Assembly: GCA_051453625.1 (NCBI GenBank)
Contig: JBOZIK010000001.1
Coordinates: forward strand, 102,764,255 to 102,786,740
Direction: 5' to 3'
DNA length: 22,486 nt
DNA from: Welwitschia mirabilis
Taxonomy: Eukaryota; Gnetophyta; Gnetopsida; Welwitschiales
Every line of letters starts with the position of its first letter. The first letter of the stretch is position 1. Shown here in pieces: positions 1-8,675 of this stretch. Both the position numbers and the translations under genes were made by a program. The notes beneath the pieces are model-generated. The model ran no database searches. It saw only the letters and a list, made by a program, of their open reading frames with translations, and was not told the origin of the DNA.

Positions 1-204
1 AAATTATCTATTTCAAACATACATCAAGTTTTTAAATGATATAACTTGAAAAATTTTATGGCTGGTTTTATATGATTAAGGCATAAAAGTAAAAATTTTT
101 AGTGAAAATCAAGATGTTACACCCCGACCAAAACTTGATTTTGTCCTTAAAATTTATGGTAAAAATGTCAAGTTATTTGAGAACATAGGTGTGGACGGAT
201 TGCA

Positions 205-274
205 AAGAGTTATTTTATTAAATATAATACTATTCTACTGCCAAATTATATGTATTTAATAGAGTATCTTGAGT
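205..274. repeat. 70-bp duplicate of 375-444, probably an assembly overlap
   Basis: These 70 bases match 375-444 except for one base (c235 against g405). The repeat contains both the flank outside element A (including the target-site duplication) and the first 44 bases of its 5' LTR. Transposition cannot copy flank and LTR start together, so the simplest reading is an unmerged overlap of two contig ends around the N gap. The right-hand copy was used to define the LTR start. Confidence 0.85.
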
Positions 275-374
275 NNNNNNNNNNNNNNNNNNNNNNNNNN
301 NNNNNNNNNNNNNNNNNNNNNNNNNNNNNNNNNNNNNNNNNNNNNNNNNNNNNNNNNNNNNNNNNNNNNNNNNN
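275..374. other. Assembly gap (100 N)
   Basis: This is a run of exactly 100 N, the usual placeholder for a gap of unknown size. The same 70-bp sequence lies on both sides, so the true gap is probably zero or negative. Confidence 0.95.
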
Positions 375-395
375 AAGAGTTATTTTATTAAATAT

Positions 396-400
396 AATAC
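396..400. repeat. Left target-site duplication of element A (aatac)
   Basis: The five bases aatac directly precede the 5' LTR. The five bases after the 3' LTR (13534-13538) are aatat, differing by one C/T transition. Ty3/Gypsy integrases make 5-bp duplications, so this pair supports the LTR limits chosen. Confidence 0.75.
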
Positions 401-690
401 TATTGTACTGCCAAATTATATGTATTTAATAGAGTATCTTGAGTAGTTTATAGAACATTAAATAGGTTTATACTAAGTTTCAACGATAACAAAGAGCTAA
501 GATAAGTATAATGAAAACATGCAATCTTCATTACATTTGACAATATTTAAAGCAAATTATAATACTTCCTATCTAAAGAAATAATATTGTAATTAAAGAG
601 GTGAATTTGATACAATAAATACCTTTACAAAGCCCATCATTCACCTTATCATCCAGATAACCATACAGATGACAAAAAGAACACATGCGA

Positions 691-700
691 NNNNNNNNNN
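691..700. other. Short gap (10 N) in the 5' LTR
   Basis: Ten N sit within U3. The matching 3' LTR sequence around 12550-12565 is continuous, so little sequence is missing. Confidence 0.95.
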
Positions 701-917
701 GAACTAAGATTCTTATTGGACTAATCTAGTAGCTGATATGGATCTTTTATAATGTGGCATCATCTCTTGTAATGTTTAGATGACCCGTAGGATGACACCT
801 AAATATAATACTTTATCAAACTTCACCAAACTTTTACCATGTGTCTTGTATCTTCTTGTGTGGCTATTAGGGTTTTATTACATCTTTTAGTATTTGTTGT
901 ATTTAGGATCTATGTTT

Positions 918-928
918 GTAATAAATAG
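918..928 (+). promoter_or_regulatory. Likely degenerate TATA box of the 5' LTR
   Basis: The LTR reads gtaataaatag here. The 3' LTR has gtaataaatac at 12774-12784, and the related solo LTR has a good ctataaataccc on its - strand at 17711-17722. This suggests an ancestral TATAAATA box about 520 bp into the LTR, marking the end of U3. Whether it is active cannot be judged from sequence. Confidence 0.5.
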
Positions 929-1669
929 CTCCTTTACCCTTAACTCTAACTTTCTTTTCTTTGGTACTAGAAATTCTCATGATATGAGATTATGGGTAGG
1001 AAATCCATCTCTTATTATTGCAAAGAGATGTCTTCCTTGGTGTTGGGCTGTGTATCCTTCATTAAGGTGCTGCTACTTTGTAACATAGATGTTGTTTTGG
1101 ATTAATCAAAACTCTATTTCTCTTTTTACATCTTTTGTTATATGCATCTCCCTTATGGTTTATGCTGCTTTTGATTCTGGGATAACTTCATCTATGATAT
1201 AGATCATGAAGGAAACCATTAATAAGTTTAACATTATGAGTTTAGGTGCATTGCATTTCATTTCTTAGATTAACTTTGTATTATTTTTATATTCTATTCA
1301 ATGCACCTAATAGATTAGATTGGTTTCAGTCTGATAATGATTTTCCTTAGTTAATCTAGGTTATACATGACCATTCTCTATGACAGGTTGATTTGATAAT
1401 CGAATAGATATTACATTTAGAATAAAACTTGCATCTCATTTACATAGTATGTTTATTTGCATTGTTATTTTATTCTACTTAAAGATTACATAAGTATTTT
1501 GTTTTTAAAATTAATTCTCTTTCTTCTCACCTATGTCTTTGATAGAAGTATGACATTTGGATCACTTTCATCTATATTAGTTTGTTGTGTTATGAAATAT
1601 ATATATTTTAGTAATTTTCAAGATTTTTTTAAGGATGTAACATTTGCACAAATATTCACTGCGACATTT

Positions 1670-1687
1670 TGGTGTCGTTGCCGAGGA
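1670..1687 (+). other. Primer-binding site for tRNA-Asp (element A)
   Basis: TGGTGTCGTTGCCGAGGA begins three bases after the LTR end. It matches the complement of the plant tRNA-Asp 3' end (TGGCGCCGTTGCCGGGGA, recalled from the family) at 15 of 18 positions. The three differences are C-to-T or G-to-A transitions. A tRNA-Asp primer is typical of Athila elements. This site fixes the + orientation and the inner end of the 5' LTR. Confidence 0.9.
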
Positions 1688-2350
1688 AGGATTCTTAGAG
1701 TTCAAGGATTGTCATTACTTAAACAAGTAGTCTGGATTTTTATTCAAGTATTTCTCTATAGTAGTGTTATATATTTATAATATAAATATAGGTTTTTATT
1801 TTTGAATTTTCCAATTTACATTCCAAAAATTATGTCATGTTGTCTTCTTTGTTATCCAAATAATGTGTGTTGATGATGTCATTTGTTTTCATAAGGACTA
1901 CGTTTTTTTTTCATCATACTCTTTATTGTCCAGACTACTTAAGAGTATGACTATCATTTTTTATTCTATGTTATTTTGTGATTTTGGTTTTTTTTGTTTT
2001 TTATGTCTTCTGTCATCTAGGTACATTCTCTGAATGATCATTCAGATGATGTTTATAGAAACAGAGCTAAGCATGCTAGGACATGGTAAACTTCAGTAAA
2101 GAGATGGAGTATCAAAGAGAGTGATTATTGACTAAACAAACATCCAAAAAGGTTTAATTAACTATGAAATAGATCCATGTACACACATCTTACATATGAA
2201 AAATATTCTAAGAATTAAGCAAGAAGATTTTCCTACATATATTACTTTTGAATCTAATTTTTCTAAAGAAAGTTTAGAAAAAAAATAGTTTCATTATAAT
2301 GTCAAATTCTATACAAAAATAAAAACAAATAGCTTCATCTAATTATTTTA
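1688..2350 (+). other. Untranslated leader of element A
   Basis: About 660 bp lie between the primer site and the first recognisable gag sequence. It is T-rich, with several short T tracts near 1905 and 1990. No conserved coding similarity was recognised. Leaders of several hundred bases are normal in this family. Confidence 0.55.
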
Positions 2351-2444
2351 TCATGATCGGAGTTCTACTACCCTAGTAAATCCAAATCCTAATGTCACTC
2401 TTAAAGAACTAATTGCAAATAAAAAAATGTAAAATCCAAAATCC

Positions 2445-2454
2445 NNNNNNNNNN
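2445..2454. other. Short gap (10 N) in gag
   Basis: Ten N interrupt the N-terminal half of the gag remnant. Confidence 0.95.
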
Positions 2455-2880
2455 TACTTTTTGAAATGGAAAAAAAATGGCTTAGTGGTCATACTTACAT
2501 ATTATATTCTCCTCACTTTAAAAAGAAAAGAAAAATTAGAGTTAAGAACTATTCCACATAAAATCTTAAAAACATATAATCAACTTTAAGAAGTCTTTAT
2601 AAAAAGATTTATGAGTAAAACAAAAATAAGAAAAAGAAAAAATAGGTAACAAATTTCTAGCAGAAATCTAATGAAGATTATGCCTACACTTATGAATGAT
2701 TTTTCATTATAATACATTCTAATCCTATAGATGCATTCACTCAAGAAAAATTAGTAGATTACTTCTACAATGGACTTAATTACCAAACCAAACAACTTGT
2801 AAATTTTTCATGTGGTGAAAATTTAATGAATCTCACATTAGATAATGCATGGAGATTGTTGGAAGAACTAGTGAAAATAT

Positions 2881-2938
2881 GTCAAACATGGCCTAAACCA
2901 ATACGTAAAGTCAAACATGGCCTAAACGAACACCTAAA
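2881..2938 (+). repeat. Short tandem duplication in gag, period 29 bp
   Basis: The 18-base string gtcaaacatggcctaaac occurs at 2881-2898 and again at 2910-2927, with more weakly matching bases after each copy. A 29-bp step shifts the reading frame, so this is one of the lesions that break gag. Confidence 0.8.
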
Positions 2939-4084
2939 GAAAATCATACTATAGGCTAAATCATCAAAGGTCCTAAAGAAGTAAAATAATAAAAGGAGAA
3001 AGTAAAAACAAAAAAAGAACTAACAAATATCATTAAGGATTTCACAACAACATTAGAAAAATAAACTCAAATGATTTTAAATGCAAAAGTAGCAGCTGAA
3101 AAGAGTGTAATTCTAACTTGTGATTTGTGTGAATATAATTATCATGTGACTAAAGAATGTCCTTTATTACCAACTTACAAAGATAAAATTTATGAAGAGG
3201 CATGTGCATTTAATCAAAAGTCTTCAAACTTTAGAAATCAAAATCAAAATCAAAACTAAAACCAATTTTAACCTAGGATAAATGGAAAACCTAACTTTGA
3301 ATTTCTTGAGAACAAGTTTAAGAACTTTTAAGCAAATCATCCAAATTTTCAACCATTTAAAAATAGATTTGGGAAAACTAACTTTTAAATAAATAACTCA
3401 AACTTCAAACAAAGTAGACCAAATTGTCAAGTAAGAATATCAAATTATCAAAATAAAAATGATCCACTTAGAAATTCCATAAATGAATTACGAAATTCTT
3501 AAGATAAGACAAATTCAAACATTGAAAATCTAGTAAATGTTCTTTAACAAACTATGTTGGCAAATCAAAGATTACAAGGATCACTTGCAACACAATCTTT
3601 ACCAAATCCTAATAAAGTAAGAAAAGATTATAAGGTTGTGACAAGAAATGAAAACGAAATAACACCTCCTACCCATAAGGCTTCAACTTTCTAAAAGGAT
3701 AAGAATGATAAAGAAGAAGAGGATATTGAAATCTTAAAAAATCATACTTTCCCTTCTCCTTTAAGTGATAAGCTTAATAAGAAAAATTCTTTTCAAGATA
3801 AAGGAAAGAAACTCGCTACCCATTAGCTTGATAAATTAAATACCAATCCTACTTTTAATGATCATCTTAAAGCCTTAATACAATATGTAAGCATAAATTT
3901 ACCATTTTGGAAACTCTTGCAAGAAAATCCTAAATATTTTAAGTATGAAAAGATCTAATTAGGAGAAAATAAAAATGAATCATATCTAGTAAAGTCTTCC
4001 TAGCCTAATTTATAACCAACTTAGTTTCGTAAAAATGTCTAAAATCTAAGGATCTAAGGGCAATAATAGTTTGTATCACATTAG

Positions 4085-4470
4085 AAGGAAATAAAAGAAT
4101 AAAGAAAACATTAATTAATATAATATTAAGTATTAACATTATTCCTTTACACATTTGTCAATAACTTGGTTTAGATAGTAGAATTAATGCTACACGTATT
4201 GTCTTAGAATTAGTAGATATATTAGTGAAGATACCTTTAGGAGTAATAAAAGATTTGGTAACTTAAATTAAGGAAGCATATTATCTAATAGATGTAGTTG
4301 TGATAGAAGTTAAGCATGACAAAGGTTATCCACTACTTCTAGTTAGAGCATTTTGTATAACATCCTATTAAATTATTAATAAAATAACTAAAATGATAGA
4401 GTGTCACTTAGGAAGTAAAAAGCTTATCATTAGAGTTTTTGCTGCTGCTAAAAAATACCTATATAGTAAG
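4085..4470 (+). pseudogene. Degenerate aspartic protease of element A
   Basis: The retroviral-type aspartic protease cleaves the Gag-Pol polyprotein. The block following KKTLIN at 4102 can be followed through IPLHICQ, LGLDSRI, a GVIKD motif, the DVVVIEV stretch and YPLLLVRAF, to the downstream segment MIECHLGSKKLIIRV. These align in order with the Athila-type protease (DLGASINLMP, LGL, GIIEDVLV, ADFIVLDM, PLILGRPFL, LTLRV). The active-site triad position (4117-4131) reads N-I-I-L-S instead of D-L-G-A-S, so the catalytic Asp is replaced by Asn (GAT to AAT). Stops occur at several points. An open stretch of 120 codons from 4393 to 4755 continues into the linker before RT. Confidence 0.75.
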
Positions 4471-4969
4471 TTGAATATTGAAGGAGAAATTAAGTTAACA
4501 CTATTTTTACAAAATCATTCACTTAAAGAGAGATGGCTAATGTTTCATAATCCTATCTTATATGATAATCCATTTGAAGTAGAAAACTTGAAAGCTTTTA
4601 ATGATGATGAACTCAACTATGAACATTTAGGAACTAATTATTTTGATCAAAAAAGTAAAGGAACTAAAACTATAATCTATGAAGAAGTTCAACATCTAAA
4701 AATAACTAAGATTTCATATTTTGAGGGGGGTCATTCATCCATATCATCTAGATGACTATCTAAGACAACTGTTAACTTTAATAAAAAATTAACAAGTATT
4801 GAAAATTTGAATTTAAATATGAAACTTTATATAGTGGATTGAAATATGTCTTTTTAGGTAAATATTAGAATAAACCTTTGATAATAAATAAGAATATTTT
4901 TATTTTATAAGAATCAATTTTAATCTCACTTTTGAATTTCAAGGTTAATGTGTTTACTTGAACTCACAA

Positions 4970-5730
4970 AGATTTAACAGCCATTCCTTCTTCCATTATT
5001 TATTATAAAATTTACCTTGAGGATAATGTAAAACTTATTAGGTAACACAACGTAGACTAAATCAAGCCCTTAAATAAGTCATAAAAGATAAAATCATTAA
5101 ATTAATAAATGATAGAATTATTTATGCCATATCTGATAGTAAGTAACTTAGTCCTTTGACAGTAATACCTAAGAAATAAGGGAAGTAGAGAATGAGTATT
5201 GATTTTAGGAAGCTAAATAAAGTAACAAAGAAAGACCAGTGCCCTTTACCTTTTCTTAACCAAATACTTGATAAAATCCAAGGACATGCCTTTTATTACT
5301 TTCTTGATGGATATAGTGGTTACAATCAAGTTTGAATAGCTATAAGGATCAAGCTAAAACAACTTTTACTTCACCTTTTGAAATATTTGCCTTTAGACAC
5401 ATGATTTTTATACTTTATAATGCTATCAGTACTTTTTAATGTGCAATGATGGGTATCTTTTCTAATATATATAAGGATTTAATTGAAATTTTTATGGATA
5501 ACTTCTCAACCTATGGTAAATAATTTGAATAAATCTTGAAAATATTAGAGAAATTCTTTGATAGATGCATTGAGAATGGCCTACAATTAAGTTGAAAGAA
5601 GAGTATATTTCTATTTGATAATGGAATTGTCTTAGGTTACCACATTTCTAATAAAGAAAATAGGATGAATATTAAAAAAGTATTTATCATTAAAAATATA
5701 ATTCCTTCAATAAATATAAAAGAAGTTTAA
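4970..5730 (+). pseudogene. Degenerate reverse transcriptase of element A
   Basis: RT copies element RNA into DNA inside the particle. Ordered RT motifs are visible: IYLEDNVKLI (about 5010), IIYAISDSK (about 5119), VIPKK then RMSIDFRKLNKVTKKD (5188-5236), PLPFLNQILDKIQGH, FLDGYSGYNQV (5302-5334), a frame change, the active-site box and IVLGYHIS (about 5630). The active-site box at 5491-5502 reads F-M-D-N in place of the usual [FY]-[MV]-D-D, so the second catalytic Asp is lost through GAC to AAC. The roughly 20-residue insertion that Athila RTs carry between VPKK and the RxCIDYRKLN box, present in element B, is absent here. Several stops and at least one frameshift make it dead. Confidence 0.88.
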
Positions 5731-5919
5731 TATTTTTTTAGTTATTATGATTTTTATCATTGTTTTATCAGGATTATGCTAAAATTTGTAAACCCATTTA
5801 CTCATTACTTGAAAAGAATTAAAATTTAAATGGAATAAATCTTATCAGCTTGCTTTTAAAACACTTAAAGATAAAATATCTTTGACACCTATTGTAATGA
5901 TATTCTATTGGAAAAAAAG

Positions 5920-6310
5920 ATTTTTAATTAATATGTAATGCTAGTAATATTGCTATGGGTGGGTTCTTAGATAAAAGTATAAAAATGATTTTAAAGTTAT
6001 ATCTTGTCATAGCAAAACTTTATCTAAAGCTCAGTCAAATTACATTACTACTAAGAAAGAAATGTTAGCCATAATGTTTTTTCTTGATACTCTTAGGTAC
6101 TATCTTTTAAACTTTTATATAAATGTTTATACTGACCATGCAGTTATTAGATACCTCATGAATAAGAAAGATTCTAGGGCTAGACTAATTAGATAAATCC
6201 TCCTCATGCAAGAATTTAATCTTACTCTTACTGATAAAGTAGGTAAGTATAACAATGTAGTAGATCATTTATCATATCTTTCTTTTTATCTTAATGATCT
6301 TATGATTGAT
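5920..6310 (+). pseudogene. Degenerate RNase H of element A
   Basis: RNase H removes the RNA strand during reverse transcription. The first catalytic box at 5934-5948 reads C-N-A-S-N instead of C-D-A-S-D, with both Asp codons changed GAT to AAT. After a frameshift the domain continues with NYITTKKEMLAIMFFL (KEML Glu kept), INVYTDHAVIRYLM (YTDH kept), KKDSRARLIR, then a stop, LLMQEFNLTLTDK and VVDHLSYL. The order and spacing match the Gypsy RNase H found between RT and integrase. Confidence 0.87.
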
Positions 6311-6439
6311 GATTCTTTTTTTTTAATGAATAACGTTTATTATATCTTCTACTCATTCTTCTCCTTGGTATGCTAATATAGTTAATTATCTTGTTACCAT
6401 GAAAATGCCATAACACTAAAGTTATAATTAAAGAAAATC

Positions 6440-7500
6440 TTTCTCTATAAAATAAGTAATTATAAATGGCTAGAGCCGTAACTTTATCATAGGTGCAAAG
6501 ATCAAATCATGAGAAAATGTGTGTCTAAATGGGGAAAAATAGACATACTTCATATTTGCCTTGGTGGTGACAGAAATAGCAATGAAAATCCTTTACTCTA
6601 GTTTTTATTGATGTAGTTTTTTAAAGGACTCTTTTGATTTTGCTAGAATGTGTGATGCTTGTTAGAAATTGATTTTATAATCCCCATTGAACCACATTCT
6701 AATGATAAGAACTACATTTTAGTGGCTATTAATCATGTTATTAAATGGATTAAAGCTATTTCTACTTTTATGAATGATGCTCGAACTATTTATACTTTTG
6801 TTAGAACTCATATTTTTTAATTTTTTGGTTTCTCTAGAATTATTATTAGTGACCAAGGAACTTACTTTATTAATTAACTTTTTAGAAAACTTCTTTTATC
6901 CATTGGAATTAAAACATAGAGTAGCTTGTGCTTATCATTTATAAATCAATGGTCAAGCCAAAAATGCAAATAGGAAAATAAATAAAATGCTTTAAAAATT
7001 TATCTCATTAATAATAAATCTTGGGATTTTAAGCTTAATAGTGTTCTTTGATCTTATCATACTCTTTGGCTTATTTCTCTTGGTTTTTTACATTATGAAC
7101 TTATGTATAGAAATCTTTGTGTTTTACCAGTTGATGTAGATTATAAATTTTTATCATTCTTCTCATCAGCTTAATCTTATAGAAATTCATGAAATTCTTA
7201 AAAATAGAGTATTCCAAAATAATCACTTAGATAAAAAATGTACACATGCTGTACATTGTCAACTCATTCATAAATCCTAAGCTAAGTTTAAACATGATAG
7301 AAAGTTTCTTCATAAAAAATTTGAACTTGGTCAACTTGTTCTTTTATACAATACTAGAGTATATCTTTTACATAACAAGTTGATATTTAAATGATTAGGT
7401 TCTTATCTTATAGAGAAATTACAATTTAATGTCTCAATTAAGATTTCTGACTTGGATACTAAGGAGATTTAGAAAGTTAATGGATAAATGTTGAAATATA
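6440..7500 (+). pseudogene. Degenerate integrase of element A
   Basis: Integrase inserts the cDNA into the genome. The N-terminal zinc-binding region is traceable from DQIMRKCVS (about 6502) through FLKDSFDFARMCDAC (6617-6661). About 35 residues normally found between CDxC and the first catalytic Asp are missing, and EIDF follows at once with Asp at 6671-6673. KNYILVAINHVIKWIKAI is present, and the second Asp is in IISDQGTYF (6851-6853). The third residue is lost: in GQAKNANRKI the catalytic Glu codon (6960-6962) is Lys, GAA to AAA. The C-terminal GPY/F-type module is recognisable from LGQLVLLYNTR (about 7326) to KVNG near 7480. Stops and frameshifts are frequent. Confidence 0.87.
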
Positions 7501-7969
7501 TAAAAAAACCTTTCAATGTAACTTTGAACATGATTTAAGCAATTGTTTTGGAGGTTGCCCTCAATGGGAAGGACTTACTCCCTATCATTGTATAAATTCT
7601 CTCTTAGCCTATTCCTTTGATAGATGTTATGATGTCACTTGATTGTCTTTAACTTAACTTATGTATTTGCTTTATAAAGTTTTCATAAATAATATTTATA
7701 TTAGGGAATTTACATTGATAAGATTGGATTCACTCAATATTAAGATATTTACATGTTTATGAATTTCACTTTAAGATGCTTTGGTTCTTATGTTTTTTTA
7801 TGGTATGAAGTATTTGGTTATTTAAGTGTGTTATTTTTTGTCTTTCATCTCACTTCTTCATCTTCCTCTTTTTAAGTATGTGATCATGTGGGAGTTATTT
7901 GTGTTTAAAAAAAAAAAAAAAGAAGAGAGAGAGAGGGAATAATGATCATAATCTATTATATCTATGATA
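7501..7969 (+). other. Post-pol untranslated stretch of element A
   Basis: There is no recognisable coding signal after the integrase C-terminus. At about 7541-7566, tgttttggaggttgccctcaatg resembles the gcgctt..gggaggcaaccc motif often seen just downstream of pol in Athila/Tat-type elements (from memory). The stretch ends in an A(15) run and a GA-rich microsatellite next to the large gap. Confidence 0.45.
7869..7969. repeat. About 100-bp repeat, copy 1, left of the 606-N gap
   Basis: A T run, a gtatgtgatcatgtg segment, poly-A, (GA)n and aataatgatcataatct.. to tctatgata recur at 8576-8675 with about five differences. The pair flanks the gap directly. It may be a real tandem repeat or two haplotype versions of one locus placed side by side. 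Confidence 0.85.
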
Positions 7970-8575
7970 NNNNNNNNNNNNNNNNNNNNNNNNNNNNNNN
8001 NNNNNNNNNNNNNNNNNNNNNNNNNNNNNNNNNNNNNNNNNNNNNNNNNNNNNNNNNNNNNNNNNNNNNNNNNNNNNNNNNNNNNNNNNNNNNNNNNNNN
8101 NNNNNNNNNNNNNNNNNNNNNNNNNNNNNNNNNNNNNNNNNNNNNNNNNNNNNNNNNNNNNNNNNNNNNNNNNNNNNNNNNNNNNNNNNNNNNNNNNNNN
8201 NNNNNNNNNNNNNNNNNNNNNNNNNNNNNNNNNNNNNNNNNNNNNNNNNNNNNNNNNNNNNNNNNNNNNNNNNNNNNNNNNNNNNNNNNNNNNNNNNNNN
8301 NNNNNNNNNNNNNNNNNNNNNNNNNNNNNNNNNNNNNNNNNNNNNNNNNNNNNNNNNNNNNNNNNNNNNNNNNNNNNNNNNNNNNNNNNNNNNNNNNNNN
8401 NNNNNNNNNNNNNNNNNNNNNNNNNNNNNNNNNNNNNNNNNNNNNNNNNNNNNNNNNNNNNNNNNNNNNNNNNNNNNNNNNNNNNNNNNNNNNNNNNNNN
8501 NNNNNNNNNNNNNNNNNNNNNNNNNNNNNNNNNNNNNNNNNNNNNNNNNNNNNNNNNNNNNNNNNNNNNNNNNNN
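7970..8575. other. Assembly gap (606 N)
   Basis: The N run has a non-round length, so the gap was probably sized by read pairs. Similar 100-bp sequences with homopolymer and GA microsatellite abut both sides. Apparent open frames across it are artefacts. Confidence 0.95.
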
Positions 8576-8675
8576 TTTTTAGTATGTTATCATGTGTGAT
8601 TTATTTGTGTTTAAAAAAAAAAAAAAAGAAGAGAGAGAGAGAGAATAATGATCATAATCTATTATATCTATGATA
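8576..8675. repeat. About 100-bp repeat, copy 2, right of the 606-N gap
   Basis: This matches 7869-7969 apart from one indel and about four substitutions; see that entry for the two explanations. Confidence 0.85.

Larger units (their letters stand above)
1..400. other. Flanking repeat-like DNA left of element A
   Basis: No gene is visible here. The stretch is AT-rich and holds a 100-N gap at 275-374. At 115-129 it reads TGTTACACCCCGACC, which resembles the TGT(A/C)ACACCCCG start common to several plant Gypsy LTR families, so a truncated LTR in + orientation could begin there. No second copy is present to confirm it. The stretch may also be the continuation of element B's 3' part, split off by insertion of element A, because B's downstream sequence resumes at 13534. 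The last five bases, 396-400, are the left target-site duplication of element A. Confidence 0.4.
401..1666 (+). repeat. 5' LTR of element A
   Basis: This aligns along its whole length with 12269-13533. The expected TG start has decayed to TATTG, and the 3' LTR reads CATTA. The solo LTR at 16979-18230 keeps TGTTG, which supports TG as the ancestral start. The end is gcgaca (1661-1666), facing ataata in the 3' LTR; all differences there are G-to-A or C-to-T. Ten N interrupt it at 691-700. Shared landmarks with the 3' copy include tctttggtactagaaattct near 957 and the aaggtgctgctactttgtaa block near 1064. Open frames inside it are not genes. Confidence 0.92.
2360..3960 (+). pseudogene. Degenerate gag of element A
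   Basis: Gag forms the virus-like particle and binds element RNA. An N-terminal trace, NPNPNVTLKELIANK, lies at about 2380-2428, just before a 10-N gap. The retrotransposon-gag domain is recognisable at about 2700-2890 with FYNGL, a downstream SCGENLM and a WRLLEEL motif, matching the Athila pattern FYNGLxxxTRxxxDxxxGG..LLEE. A CCHC zinc knuckle (C-x2-C-x4-H-x4-C) is intact at 3119-3160, followed by Asn/Gln-rich residues. Further on are a NHPNFQPF-like block near 3337-3360, and at about 3840-3955 the helical segment INLPFWKLLQENPKYFKYEKI-like that precedes protease in this family. Many stops and frameshifts, a 29-bp duplication at 2881-2938 and the gap make it non-coding. No start codon can be fixed. 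Confidence 0.8.

Noticed and set aside
894-1088. 64-codon + strand open frame
   Set aside because: It lies within the 5' LTR, and the equivalent part of the 3' LTR does not keep it open.
1457-1780. 107-codon + strand open frame
   Set aside because: It runs through the end of the 5' LTR and the primer-binding site into the leader, so it crosses functional element boundaries. The translation is low-complexity and hydrophobic from T-rich codons.
7942-8673. Long open frames (243 and 211 codons) across the 606-N gap
   Set aside because: They exist only because N codons are not stops; the real bases on each side are poly-A and GA microsatellite.
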